38,022 nt of DNA, taken from the NCBI GenBank assembly GCA_903872075.1, contig CAIQJF010000032.1, positions 1-38,022 on the forward strand, read 5' to 3'. The notes beneath the pieces are model-generated. The model was given only the letters and a program-made list of their open reading frames with translations, was not told the origin of the DNA and ran no database searches. Shown here piece by piece: positions 10,550 to 18,772 of the stretch. Position 1 is the stretch's first letter. Every line of letters begins with the position of its first letter. The position numbers and the translations under genes were made by a program. This DNA comes from an uncultured Caulobacteraceae bacterium. Its GTDB lineage: Bacteria; Pseudomonadota; Alphaproteobacteria; Caulobacterales; Caulobacteraceae.

Positions 10550-11770
10550 CTATTCGCCGGCCACGACCTTGCGGATCATGGCGGCCAGACGCTTGACGCC
10601 TTCGGTGGCCTTGGCCTCGTCGTTCAGCGAGAAGCTCAGGCGGATGGTGTTGCGGCCCGAGCGGTCGGCGAAGAAGGCCGCGCCGGGCACGAAGGCGACG
10701 CGCGCCTCCTTGATGCAGCGCTCCAGCAGGGCCGCGCCGTCCACGACCTCGGGCAAGGTCAGCCAGATGAACATGCCGCCCTCGGGCGGAGTCCAGGATA
10801 CGCCGGCCGGCATGTAGTCGGTGAGGGCCTTCAGGGTCGCGTCGCGGCGGGCGCGGTAGACCGCGCGGATATGGGCGGTGTGATCCTTGAGGATACTGGC
10901 CGCCACCTCGTGCATGACGATCTGATTGAGGGTGCTGACGTGCAGGTCGCTGGCCTGTTTGATCAGCACCAGCTTGTCGATCACCGGCCGCGCGGCGCAC
11001 ACCCACCCCACACGCAGCGCCGGCACGATGCTCTTGGAGAAGGTGCCCATGTAGATCACCTTGCAGGTGTCGATGCCGCCGGCCCGGGCCGCGGCCAGGG
11101 ACAGCAGCGAGGGCACCCGCTCGCCGTCATAGCGTAGCGTCTCATAGGCACTGTCCTCGACCAGCGGGATATCCAGCGCCTCGGCGGTGTCCAGAAGGCG
11201 CTCGCGCTCGCTCAGGGTCAGACTGGCGCCCGTGGGGTTCTGGAACTCCGGCATGGCGTAGCCGAACTTCGGGCCCGGCCCGCCCTCGGTGCGATAGCTC
11301 TCCACAGTGCGGTTGTTGTCCGGTCCCGGCAGGGCGTCGAAGCGCGGCTCATAGCTGTTGAAGGCCTGCAGCGCGCCCAGATAGGTGGGCCAGGAAACCA
11401 GCACCGTGTCGTCCGGGGAGATGAACAGCTTGCCGATGAAATCCAGCGCCTGCTGCGAGCCGTTGGTGATCAGGATGTTCTCCGGCGCGCAGGGAACGCC
11501 GAGGTCGCCCATGTAGCCGGCCAGCCAGCCGCGCAGGGGCGCATAGCCTTCGCTCACCGAGTACTGCAGGGCCGCCGCCGAGCGGACCGGGTCGGTCAGG
11601 ACATCGGCGAAGGCCTTGGCCAGCTCGGCCTTGGGGAACAGGTCAGGATCGGGAATCCCGCCGGCGAAGGAGATGATATCGGGCTGGTCGAGCAGCTTCA
11701 GCAGCTCGCGGATTTCCGACGCGGCCATGCGTGAGGCGCGGGTCGCATAGTGCTGGGTCCAGTCTTTCAT
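10550..11770 (-). CDS. PLP-dependent aminotransferase, class I/II (2-aminoadipate / KAT II type)
   Basis: 406 residues with fold-type I aminotransferase landmarks: PDIISFAGGIPDPDLFP near the N-terminus, the FQNPTG motif (N178), cofactor Asp and Tyr in VEDSAYE (D206, Y209), the Schiff-base lysine in FSKSIVPALRVGW (K246), and a C-terminal Arg in the NTIRLSFS block. The pattern resembles the LysN / aminoadipate / MocR-aminotransferase group, acting on 2-oxo acids with an amino acid donor. It follows the SDR gene at 11866 in the same direction, separated by a palindromic repeat. It may be an ordinary amino-acid enzyme unrelated to the catabolic genes. Confidence 0.88.
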   Translation of the reverse strand: MKDWTQHYATRASRMAASEIRELLKLLDQPDIISFAGGIPDPDLFPKAELAKAFADVLTDPVRSAAALQYSVSEGYAPLRGWLAGYMGDLGVPCAPENILITNGSQQALDFIGKLFISPDDTVLVSWPTYLGALQAFNSYEPRFDALPGPDNNRTVESYRTEGGPGPKFGYAMPEFQNPTGASLTLSERERLLDTAEALDIPLVEDSAYETLRYDGERVPSLLSLAAARAGGIDTCKVIYMGTFSKSIVPALRVGWVCAARPVIDKLVLIKQASDLHVSTLNQIVMHEVAASILKDHTAHIRAVYRARRDATLKALTDYMPAGVSWTPPEGGMFIWLTLPEVVDGAALLERCIKEARVAFVPGAAFFADRSGRNTIRLSFSLNDEAKATEGVKRLAAMIRKVVAGE

Positions 11771-11792
11771 GAAGACGTCCTAGCGCACTCGC

Positions 11793-11817
11793 CGCCAAAG
11801 TGGATACCGATTTGGCG
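11793..11817. repeat. Short intergenic palindrome
   Basis: Arms CGCCAAA (11793-11799) and TTTGGCG (11811-11817) enclose GTGGATACCGA. The string AAAGTGGATACCG resembles a small dispersed palindromic repeat that I recall from alphaproteobacterial intergenic regions. It lies 23 bp upstream of the aminotransferase start, so an operator is also possible. Confidence 0.45.
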
Positions 11818-11865
11818 CTAAGCGCGTGCGCCAACGCTGGAATCTGGCGCCCGCCGGGCGGCGCT

Positions 11866-12666
11866 CTACTGTGCCGCCGCCTGCATGTGGGCCATGACGC
11901 TGGCCGTGATCTCGTCCCGATTGGGGTTGCGCCTCAAGGTGAGACCGCCGTTCACCTGCAGGTTCTGGCCGGTCATGAAGCACTCGTCGCTGGAGAGCCA
12001 GACGGCCGCCGCGGCGATGTCCTCGGAGGTGCCCACCCGGCCGAGGGGGTAGGCGCTGGCGAAGGCTTCATAGACGCCGGGGGTGGCCTTGGCGCCGGCG
12101 GTCATCGGGGTGTCGGTGAGGCCGGGCGAGATGGAGTTGGCGCGGATGCCCTTGGCGCCGAACTCATTGGCCACGCAGCGGATCACATGGTCTGCGCCCG
12201 CCTTGGCGCCCATGTAGGCGGCGTGATCGTTGAGCATGATGGTGGCCGTGGCCGAGCTGATCTGGATGATCGAGCCGCCGCCATCCATGGCCTCGATCAT
12301 CGCCTGATAGAAGAAAAACGGGCCGATGAACTGCAGGGCGGTCATGTCCTCCAGTTCCTGCTGGGTGTTCTCCAGGAAGGGCTTGAGGAGACCCCAGCCG
12401 GTGGCGTTGACGCCGATCTGGACATTTCCGAGCTTGGCCTTGGCGGTCGCAGCCAGGGCGAAGACCTCATCGCGCTTGGTGATGTCGCAATGGGCCCACT
12501 CGGCGCCGATCTCAGCGGCGAAGCGGGCCAGTTCGGCGTCCTTGCGCCCGGCCACCAGCACCTTGGCGCCCTCATCCTTGAACCGCCTGGCGATCACCTG
12601 GCCCATGTTGGCGGCGCCCGCCGCGCCCAGCACGACCGCACCCTTGCCTTCGAGACGACCACCCAT
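11866..12666 (-). CDS. Short-chain dehydrogenase/reductase (atypical cofactor motif)
   Basis: 266 residues with a Rossmann-fold SDR layout. The catalytic triad is visible as S138, Y151 and K155 (YMGAK), and the post-catalytic ANSISPGLTDTPM block is typical. The cofactor loop reads LGAAGAANMG instead of the classical TGxxxGxG, and the usual NNAG is NATG, so it diverges from the other SDRs here. It probably oxidises a secondary alcohol or reduces a ketone with NAD(P). It is the last gene of the left-going set that starts at 16301, 51 bp after the SDR at 12718. Confidence 0.87.
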   Translation of the reverse strand: MGGRLEGKGAVVLGAAGAANMGQVIARRFKDEGAKVLVAGRKDAELARFAAEIGAEWAHCDITKRDEVFALAATAKAKLGNVQIGVNATGWGLLKPFLENTQQELEDMTALQFIGPFFFYQAMIEAMDGGGSIIQISSATATIMLNDHAAYMGAKAGADHVIRCVANEFGAKGIRANSISPGLTDTPMTAGAKATPGVYEAFASAYPLGRVGTSEDIAAAAVWLSSDECFMTGQNLQVNGGLTLRRNPNRDEITASVMAHMQAAAQ

Positions 12667-12717
12667 CAGACCACTCCCTGTTCGTTTCTTCGTTGATCGG
12701 ATAACCGAGCCGACGGC

Positions 12718-13485
12718 TCAGATGCCGGGGTGTCCGGCCATCATGCCGCCGTCGGCGAGATACTCGGCCCCGGTGACGTAGCTCGCATCGTCCGAGGCCA
12801 GGAACACGGCCACCGCCGCGATCTCTTCGGGCTGTCCCATGCGGCCGGTGGGCGACATGCGGTTGAAGGCGTCGATCATCTGCGGCGCGGCCTGCAGGGC
12901 CGGGGCCAGGATCGGCGTGTGGGTGGCGCCCGGATGCAGCGAATTGCAGCGGATCTGGTAGCCGGCCCGGGCGCAGTGAACCGCCACAGCCTTGGTCAGC
13001 AGCCGCACGCCGCTCTTGCTGGCCGAATAGGCCGGATCGCCCGGAATGGCGGCGTAGGCGGCGGTCGAGGCGGTGTTGATGATGCTGCCCTTGGGCCCGC
13101 CCGGATTGGCCTTCATCAACCGGATGCCCACCTGGCAGCCCAGCATCACACCGGTCAGGTTGATGCCGATCAGCCGGTTCCAGGTGGCCAGGTCGAGGTC
13201 CTCGATCGAGCGGCTCGACACGATGCCCGCATTGTTGAACACCACGTCCAACTGGCCGTACGTCTCGGCGATGGCGGCCTCGGCGCGCTTCCAGTCGGGC
13301 TCATGGGCCACGTCCAGGTGGACGTACTCGCCATCCACGGCCTTGGCGACGTCGACCCCCATATCATCCTGGACGTCGGCGACGACCACCCGCGCACCTT
13401 CGTCGGCGAACAATCGGCAGGCGGCCGCACCGATCCCCGACGCGCCGCCGGTGATCAGGGCGACCTTGCCTTGCAGACGGCCCAT
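12718..13485 (-). CDS. Short-chain dehydrogenase/reductase, classical
   Basis: 255 residues. TGGASGIG (12-19) binds the dinucleotide, Asp in VADVQDD favours NAD(H), NNAG is present (84-87), and the triad is S140, Y153, K157 (YSASK). The size and motifs are those of cyclohexanol or hydroxysteroid-type dehydrogenases, but the substrate cannot be assigned. The start is 6 bp after the stop of the Rieske gene R2, so it may oxidise the alcohol or diol made by that oxygenase (inference from coupling). Confidence 0.92.
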   Translation of the reverse strand: MGRLQGKVALITGGASGIGAAACRLFADEGARVVVADVQDDMGVDVAKAVDGEYVHLDVAHEPDWKRAEAAIAETYGQLDVVFNNAGIVSSRSIEDLDLATWNRLIGINLTGVMLGCQVGIRLMKANPGGPKGSIINTASTAAYAAIPGDPAYSASKSGVRLLTKAVAVHCARAGYQIRCNSLHPGATHTPILAPALQAAPQMIDAFNRMSPTGRMGQPEEIAAVAVFLASDDASYVTGAEYLADGGMMAGHPGI

Positions 13486-13491
13486 GAAACC

Positions 13492-14682
13492 TCAGCCCGC
13501 GGCGAACACGGCTTCGAGCTGATCGTCGGGAGTCTGGATCAGCTTCTCAACCCACTTGTGAAAACGCTGAGCGCCGCCCTCGTTCTCGCCGAACAGGACA
13601 TGGTCGCGGCCGCCGTTCTTCAGGGCGACCTGCTGACGGAAGCCCGTGACATAGTCCTCCTCGGCCACGACGTACTTCAGGAACTCGAACTGATCGTAGG
13701 CTTCCTTGGCCTGGGTCTCGTTCGGAGCCTTTTCCATCAGGTACATCTGGGTCGTGGTGGACTCGCCGACTTTGGCGCCGGGCAGCAGTTGGGAAATCAT
13801 CACCGCGCGGCCGCCGCCGTTGAAGCTGGCGATCGAGACGTGCGGGAAGATTGTCCACACTCCGTTCAGCATGGCGTCCATCGGCCACTCCGACGCGGGC
13901 TTGTCCTCGAAGGCTTCCATGTCGCGCGTGGGGGCCTGCACGCGCTGATGCGGTCCCCAGTTGTAGTAGTTCGCCTGGTTCGACATGGCCTCGCCGAAGG
14001 TGTTCTTGTGAAGCACCGGCAGGTGGTAGAAATCCAGATAGCCGTCATAGGCGATCTTCCAGTTCGGACCGGGCAACGTCCGGCTGGAAAAGAAGTGCCA
14101 GTCTTCAAAAGCGAAATGCTCCAGAAGCTTGTCGTAGCCGGCCAGGAAGGTGTCGAAGCTCAGGGTCGATTTCGGATCCAGAATTCCCCAGATCAGCCCG
14201 GCCCGCTCCGTGACCCTCAGCTGCACCAGACCGTAGCAGGACTTGTCGATCTCGCCGAAATCCTCGGCCGAGGCGATGCCCATGAGCTCGCCTTTCTGGC
14301 TGAAGGTCCAGCCATGGTAGGGGCAGACGAACCGGCGGGCGTTGCCCCGGTCCTCCGTGGCCACGGCCGTGCCGCGGTGGCTGCAGCTGTTGACGAAGGC
14401 GCGCACCTCCCCGTCCTGGCCCCGCGTGACGAGCACGGGAACCCCGGCCGCCGTCAGGGTCTTGAAGTCGCCGGGCTTGCCTATTTCCGCCGTGACGGCC
14501 AGCAGCAGTGGCACCCGCCGGAAAATCTGGGACACCTCGGCCTCGAAGATTCCCTCATCGAAATAGTTCTTCGCCGGCAGTTTCAGCACGCTGTCGACCT
14601 TGTCGATGGTGTGGGCTTTGGCGTGCGCCAAGCCCGCCCGGACCATGGCTTCCAGCTCGGTGCGGTCGAGAACCTTGTTCAT
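13492..14682 (-). CDS. Rieske non-heme iron oxygenase, alpha subunit (R2)
   Basis: 396 residues, the shortest of the five. The Rieske cluster is C100-x-H102 and C120-xx-H123. The mononuclear iron helix is DGYLDFYHLPVLH (H220, H225) with the canonical bridging Asp (D217), so this is the only copy that keeps Asp there. Its sequence around the iron site differs from R1, R4 and R5, so it belongs to another subfamily and probably has another substrate. It is fourth in a six-gene left-going run: SDR, NTF2-like, ABM, R2, SDR, SDR. No dedicated reductase lies in the run. Confidence 0.92.
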   Translation of the reverse strand: MNKVLDRTELEAMVRAGLAHAKAHTIDKVDSVLKLPAKNYFDEGIFEAEVSQIFRRVPLLLAVTAEIGKPGDFKTLTAAGVPVLVTRGQDGEVRAFVNSCSHRGTAVATEDRGNARRFVCPYHGWTFSQKGELMGIASAEDFGEIDKSCYGLVQLRVTERAGLIWGILDPKSTLSFDTFLAGYDKLLEHFAFEDWHFFSSRTLPGPNWKIAYDGYLDFYHLPVLHKNTFGEAMSNQANYYNWGPHQRVQAPTRDMEAFEDKPASEWPMDAMLNGVWTIFPHVSIASFNGGGRAVMISQLLPGAKVGESTTTQMYLMEKAPNETQAKEAYDQFEFLKYVVAEEDYVTGFRQQVALKNGGRDHVLFGENEGGAQRFHKWVEKLIQTPDDQLEAVFAAG

Positions 14683-14724
14683 GAAACGCGTCCTTGAGGA
14701 TCGGCGGAGGGGTACAGAGGGAGA

Positions 14725-15072
14725 CTATGTCGCGGTGAAGAAGTCGGCGCGGGGCTTGCCGTTGGGATCGTACACGGGCTCGATCAGGTCGACCCGGTAC
14801 TTGCGCGTGACCGCGCTTTTGATCCCGACGGAGGCAAGGTGCCCGGCCATCTGAAGGTAGGGCGCGGCCGAAAGGTGGTAGGCGAGGTCGGCCTCGGTTT
14901 CCCACTCCTCGAAGACGTGAACGCGGCCCGGCTTGGCCGGGTCGGCGGTCCAGGCGTAGTGCACGCAGCCTTGCTCGGCCAGCGCCGCGGCGATCAGTGG
15001 CTGGGCGTCCAGAATGGCCTTCTCGACCACAGCTGGCTCGAACTCGATTTCACCGGCGATAACGATGGGCAT
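14725..15072 (-). CDS. Antibiotic-biosynthesis-monooxygenase (ABM) domain protein
   Basis: 115 residues with a dimeric alpha+beta barrel pattern: IVIAGEIEFEPA at the start, then HYAWTADPAKPGRVHVFEEWETEADL and a HLSAAPYLQM helix. The family includes quinol and anthrone monooxygenases that need no cofactor, and also non-enzymatic members. The last 30 residues (RKYRVDLIEPVYDPNGKP) extend beyond the usual barrel. It sits between an NTF2-like gene and R2, so action on an oxidised ring intermediate is a reasonable inference. AGGA lies ten bases before the ATG. Confidence 0.82.
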   Translation of the reverse strand: MPIVIAGEIEFEPAVVEKAILDAQPLIAAALAEQGCVHYAWTADPAKPGRVHVFEEWETEADLAYHLSAAPYLQMAGHLASVGIKSAVTRKYRVDLIEPVYDPNGKPRADFFTAT

Positions 15073-15084
15073 CTTTGCGTAATC

Positions 15085-15498
15085 CTAGGCTTGTTCGTCG
15101 TGAAGCACATTGTAGGCGCGGCGGGCGAAGAGCCAGACCCCGTCCCGCTTGACCAGGGTGTCGTCATAGGCGCCGACGATCTTGCGGACCCCGCCGCCGT
15201 CCTTCAGCACCAGAATTTCCTGGGTGTAGGAGCGCGCCTGCGCCGTGTCGCCGTTGACCTCGATGGAGCCCGGCACGGCGAAGAATCCGGCCACCGCGAA
15301 GCCGGCCATGGCCTGCTCCCAGGCGCCCCTGATCGTCGGCTTGCCGGTGAGGTCGATGCCCAGGGAGGGCAGGTGCCAAACCCCGTCCTCGGCCCAGTTG
15401 GAGATCCACAGGTCGGCGTCTTTCAGGAACACCGCGTGGCTGTAGGTTTCGATGCGCTCGCGGATGGCGAGGCGGTCTTCGACGGGTCCGGTGAACAT
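15085..15498 (-). CDS. NTF2 / SnoaL-like protein
   Basis: 137 residues with a cone-shaped NTF2-fold pattern: EDRLAIRERIETYSHAVFLKD at the N-terminus, DADLWISNWAEDGVW, and the C-terminal strand pair VGAYDDTLVKRDGVWLFARR. Members include dehydratases, isomerases and ring-hydroxylase beta subunits. ATG 15498 is chosen because GAGGAG lies ten bases upstream and the fold begins there. Frames reading further upstream overlap the SDR gene. It may be an isomerase/dehydratase or an accessory subunit for R2. The sequence does not separate these. Confidence 0.83.
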   Translation of the reverse strand: MFTGPVEDRLAIRERIETYSHAVFLKDADLWISNWAEDGVWHLPSLGIDLTGKPTIRGAWEQAMAGFAVAGFFAVPGSIEVNGDTAQARSYTQEILVLKDGGGVRKIVGAYDDTLVKRDGVWLFARRAYNVLHDEQA

Positions 15499-15512
15499 GT
15501 CGGTCTTGCTCC

Positions 15513-16301
15513 TCAAGCCGGCACGACGGCCGGGGTGACGGTCAGGGAATTGTCTACGACGAGCTTTTGGCCGCTCACAAAGCGGGACTCGTCCGAAGCC
15601 AGATACAGAACGGCGTTGGCGATGTCTTCGGCCGAACCCAATGCGGTGGCGGCGGGCGGCGTGGCTCCGGGCGGCGGGGGCGGCGGCAGCATTCCCGCTT
15701 CGGCGAGTTTCTGACCCATGCTGCGCACCATCGGCGTGTCCATGCCGGCCGGGTGGATCGAATTGCAGCGAACCGGCGTCTTGGTCTGGGTGCAATGCAC
15801 GGCCACGGCCCTTGTGAGAGCCTCGATGGCGCCCTTGGCGGCGACATAGGAGAAGACGGTGTGGTTGCCGGTAATCGACGCCACGGACGCCATATTGATG
15901 ATCGAGCCGCCGCCGGAGGCGCGCATGGCCGGAATGGCGTGCTTGCAGCCAAAGAAGGTGCCGTCGGCGCTGACGCCCATGACGAAGCGCCAGTTTTCGA
16001 TCGTGGTGCTTTCCACCGTGCCGGCTTCCACCACGCCGGCGTTGTTCACGAGAATGTTCAGCTTGCCCTCGCGGGCCATGACGTCGGCGATCAGCGCCTG
16101 CCAGGCGGCCTCGTCGCGGACGTCCTGGCGCACGAACCGCGCCGGTGCGCCGATCTCGGCCGCGACCCGCGCGCCGTTGGCCTCGTCCACGTCGGTCAGG
16201 ATCACCGTGGCGCCCTCGCGCGCCAGCAGGCGGGCGTCCGCCTCGCCCAGACCCTTGGCCGCGCCCGTGATGATGGCGACCTTTCCGTCCAATCGACCCA
16301 T
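15513..16301 (-). CDS. Short-chain dehydrogenase/reductase with proline loop
   Basis: 262 residues and first gene of the left-going set. TGAAKGLG (12-19), Asp in LTDVDE (an NAD preference), NNAG (86-89), and triad S139, Y152, K156 (YVAAK). The substrate-binding loop near residue 208 is unusual: six consecutive prolines, then GATPPAAT, where classical SDRs have a flexible lid. This may be lineage-specific. A 208-bp region upstream, shared with the end of the TetR gene, holds a CRP-like site. Confidence 0.91.
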   Translation of the reverse strand: MGRLDGKVAIITGAAKGLGEADARLLAREGATVILTDVDEANGARVAAEIGAPARFVRQDVRDEAAWQALIADVMAREGKLNILVNNAGVVEAGTVESTTIENWRFVMGVSADGTFFGCKHAIPAMRASGGGSIINMASVASITGNHTVFSYVAAKGAIEALTRAVAVHCTQTKTPVRCNSIHPAGMDTPMVRSMGQKLAEAGMLPPPPPPGATPPAATALGSAEDIANAVLYLASDESRFVSGQKLVVDNSLTVTPAVVPA

Positions 16302-16453
16302 GTTTCCTGTCGTTCCCTGAATTGGTTCGTCCGGCCCTTTGGGGCTCTCTCAATGACGTCGCCAGACGACCGCGCCGGGCTGGCGGATCATTGTGGCGCA
16401 GCGAGAGGTCTATTGCGGGCGCCGCCACTCGAGGCGGAGTCCCGGCCAACCCC

Positions 16454-16469
16454 TGTGAGAAAGATCACG
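16454..16469. promoter_or_regulatory. CRP-like palindromic site
   Basis: TGTGA-GAAAGA-TCACG matches nine of ten positions of the CRP consensus TGTGA-N6-TCACA. It lies about 150 bp upstream of the SDR start at 16301, between it and the end of the tetR-like gene. Control of the left-going catabolic set by a CRP/FNR-type regulator is a guess from the motif alone. Confidence 0.4.
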
Positions 16470-16509
16470 CACGCCCGAAGCCGACGCAAGTGATTTTAAG
16501 CGGCAATGA

Positions 16510-17250
16510 TTAATTCGTCGGTGTCTCCCCTGCGGCGCCCGCGCGGATGCGGATGCGCGGTTTGACCATGTCCGGCTCCTTTTCGAGGCTCGGGATCCGC
16601 CAGAGGGTGTGCAGGGCGATCCGCAGGGCCGCCCGCACCTCGGCAATCCGCTCGTCGCGCTGGTCCGGAAAAATCTTGATGAACATCCAGTCGTTGACCA
16701 GGGCGGTAAGGTCCCGGGCGGCGCGAAACTGCGGGGTGTCGGCCAGGGCGGCGTTGCCGAACAGCTTGGCGGTGAAGCGCTTGGACTGTTCCTCCACCAT
16801 GCGCGCGCCTTCTTCCAGCACCGGTCGCAACACAGGCATGGTCCGTGCGGCGGTGAGCAGTTCGAGTTGCGTGACGCGATAGCGGTCGCTGGACGGAGCC
16901 CCGACCAGATCGATCGCGAATTCAATCACGTCACGGCCCTCGGGCGGGTTCATGGCCTGGGCCTCGTAGGTCTCCCAGTTGCGCTGCGCCACATAGCGGG
17001 CCAGGGCGATCAGGATGTCCTCGCTGGTCATGAAATAATATTGCAGACAGCCGCGCGTGACCCCGGCGATCTCCGCCACCCGGGCGAGGTTGGCGCCGCG
17101 GATGCCGTACTGATTGATCGACTCGACCGCCGCCTCGAGAATGAGCAGGCGCGTCTGCTCGCTCTTCTGGGTAACCTTGCGCGGGGCGACGGCGCGGGCC
17201 TTGCGTGGGGCCGGTGACGACGGCGGCGGAACGAGCTTCAGCTTGACCAC
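16510..17250 (-). CDS. TetR-family transcriptional regulator
   Basis: 246 residues from GTG 17250 (GGAG six bases upstream), with a TTG at 17262 as an alternative. A basic, proline-rich N-terminal tail of about 30 residues precedes the TetR helix-turn-helix (LLILEAAVESINQYGIRGAN, then VAEIAGVTRGCLQYYF, about residues 58-73). The rest is an all-helical ligand domain. The gene is transcribed away from R3 across a 109-bp gap, the usual arrangement for a local repressor that responds to a pathway substrate or intermediate. No clear operator palindrome was identified in the gap. Confidence 0.9.
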   Translation of the reverse strand: MVKLKLVPPPSSPAPRKARAVAPRKVTQKSEQTRLLILEAAVESINQYGIRGANLARVAEIAGVTRGCLQYYFMTSEDILIALARYVAQRNWETYEAQAMNPPEGRDVIEFAIDLVGAPSSDRYRVTQLELLTAARTMPVLRPVLEEGARMVEEQSKRFTAKLFGNAALADTPQFRAARDLTALVNDWMFIKIFPDQRDERIAEVRAALRIALHTLWRIPSLEKEPDMVKPRIRIRAGAAGETPTN

Positions 17251-17359
17251 GAAACACTCCAAACGGGGCCGATCGCCATTTTCAGCGCTCTTGCTTTTTT
17301 TGTCGAGCCGATATCACTATCATTCGCAACAACCGGACCAAGATAGGCTGGAGAGCCCC
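17251..17359. promoter_or_regulatory. Divergent promoter region, tetR-like gene / R3
   Basis: The 109-bp gap has an A/T-rich core around 17290-17325 (TTGCTTTTTTTGTCG, then GATATCACTATCAT) unlike the flanking genes. It must hold the promoters of both the regulator and R3. TTGTCG and TATCAT resemble -35 and -10 elements, but at 12 bp their spacing is too short to call a promoter. Confidence 0.4.
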
Positions 17360-18703
17360 ATGTCAGAGACGCTCGATCACCGCAATGCCGCCCCCAAGGG
17401 CCTCGCCGACATCTCCCAGACGCCCGATCCGGTCCTCGGCGACAAGCCCATCGCCCCCGACCGCTACTTCTCCAAGGCGTTCGCGGATCAGGAGTGGGAA
17501 AAGATCTGGACCAAGACCTGGCAGATCGCCGGTACGGCCCAGCAGCTCGCCAAGAAGGGCGACTTCATCACCACCACCATGGGGCGGGAAACCATCCTGT
17601 GCGTGCGTGGCGAGGACGATCAGATCCGCGCCTTCTATAATGTCTGTCAGCACCGGGCGATGCTGCTGGTCGAGGCCGAGCAGGGCAACACCCGCCGCCT
17701 CGTCTGCCCCTATCACGGCTGGGCTTACGATCTGAAAGGCACGCTGCGCGTTGTGCCCGACGAGGCGGACTTCCTCGGCAACAGCCCCTGCGGCAAGGCC
17801 AATCTGGTCGAAATCCCCTGCGAATCCTGGGCCGGCTTCGTCTGGTACAACATGGATCCGGATTGCGTGTCGCTGCGCTCCTACATGCAGCCGATCGCCG
17901 ACCAGATCGATACCTACCCCATGGACGACATGGTCCGCACCCACTGGGTCACGCTCGAGGGCGACTTCAACTGGAAGCTGGTGCAGGACAATTTCAACGA
18001 ATCCTATCACGTCCCCTTCGTCCATCCGCAGACCAAGTTCGTGATGGAATACGCTTACGACAACAGCCAGTTCGACCTCTATCCCAGCGGTCACTGCCGC
18101 ATGCTGATGCCGGGCGCGGGGCCCACCAAGACGATCCAGGGCGGCGAGGACGACACCCTCAAGATGATGGAGGTCGAGCTGAGGTTCTGGGATCTCGATC
18201 CCGATCAGTTCCGGGGCGGCAAGACCGGCGAGATCCGCGCCGCCCTGCAGCGCCAGAAGCGCCTGCTCGGCGCCTCCAAGGGATTCGACTTCTCCACCTA
18301 CCACGACGCTCAGCTGACCGATCACTGGCACTACACGATCTTCCCGAACCTGTCGTTCAGCCTCAAGCCCGACGGCAACATCTGGCTGCGCGCCCGGCCG
18401 CATGAGTCCGATCCTGAGAAGTGCTATTTCGACATGTGGTACATGACGCTCTTCCCCAAGGGTCAGACCCAGTACTACTCGCAAAGCATGGGCGAGTTGG
18501 TCGACGTTTCGGTCCCGGCCCCGCACCTGCAGGGCAAGCTCGGCGAAGTCTCCTGCGGTCCCGGCATCGATCAGGATCTGCAGGTCTGGTACGGCACCCA
18601 GAAGGGGCTGCATTCGCGGGGCTACAAGCGCGAATGGCTCGCCCATCAGGAGCGCCGCATCCGCTACTTCCATGAAAACATCGACCGCTGGATCGCCAGC
18701 TGA
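17360..18703 (+). CDS. Rieske non-heme iron oxygenase, alpha subunit (R3)
   Basis: 447 residues. Rieske ligands are C96-x-H98 and C116-xx-H119. The mononuclear iron helix is QDNFNESYHVPFVH (H217, H222) with Glu (E214) as the bridging residue. The central part (ELRFWDLDPDQFRGGKTGEI) differs from R1, R4 and R5, so R3 is a separate subfamily. GGAGAG precedes ATG 17360. The same frame is open further upstream but runs antisense into the tetR-like gene. It is the first gene of the right-going set next to the regulator, so it is probably inducible. R4 follows after 69 bp containing two overlapping hairpins. Confidence 0.93.
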   Translation: MSETLDHRNAAPKGLADISQTPDPVLGDKPIAPDRYFSKAFADQEWEKIWTKTWQIAGTAQQLAKKGDFITTTMGRETILCVRGEDDQIRAFYNVCQHRAMLLVEAEQGNTRRLVCPYHGWAYDLKGTLRVVPDEADFLGNSPCGKANLVEIPCESWAGFVWYNMDPDCVSLRSYMQPIADQIDTYPMDDMVRTHWVTLEGDFNWKLVQDNFNESYHVPFVHPQTKFVMEYAYDNSQFDLYPSGHCRMLMPGAGPTKTIQGGEDDTLKMMEVELRFWDLDPDQFRGGKTGEIRAALQRQKRLLGASKGFDFSTYHDAQLTDHWHYTIFPNLSFSLKPDGNIWLRARPHESDPEKCYFDMWYMTLFPKGQTQYYSQSMGELVDVSVPAPHLQGKLGEVSCGPGIDQDLQVWYGTQKGLHSRGYKREWLAHQERRIRYFHENIDRWIAS

Positions 18704-18712
18704 TCTGATCTG

Positions 18713-18742
18713 CTTCAGGTGACGCGGCCCTGAAGAGGCCGC
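18713..18742 (+). promoter_or_regulatory. Two mutually exclusive hairpins between R3 and R4
   Basis: CTTCAGG (18713-18719) can pair with CCTGAAG (18729-18735), or GCGGCC (18724-18729) with GGCCGC (18737-18742). The partners overlap, so only one stem forms at a time. A TTCTTC stretch follows the second stem. This may be an imperfect terminator or attenuator lowering expression of R4 relative to R3. Confidence 0.35.
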
Positions 18743-18772
18743 GCGCCGCTTCTTCATTCAGGGAAACGCCGC

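Noticed and set aside
12730..14697. A 655-codon plus-strand frame across an SDR gene and R2
   Set aside because: Opposite strand to genes with complete catalytic motifs; composition typical of a shadow frame.
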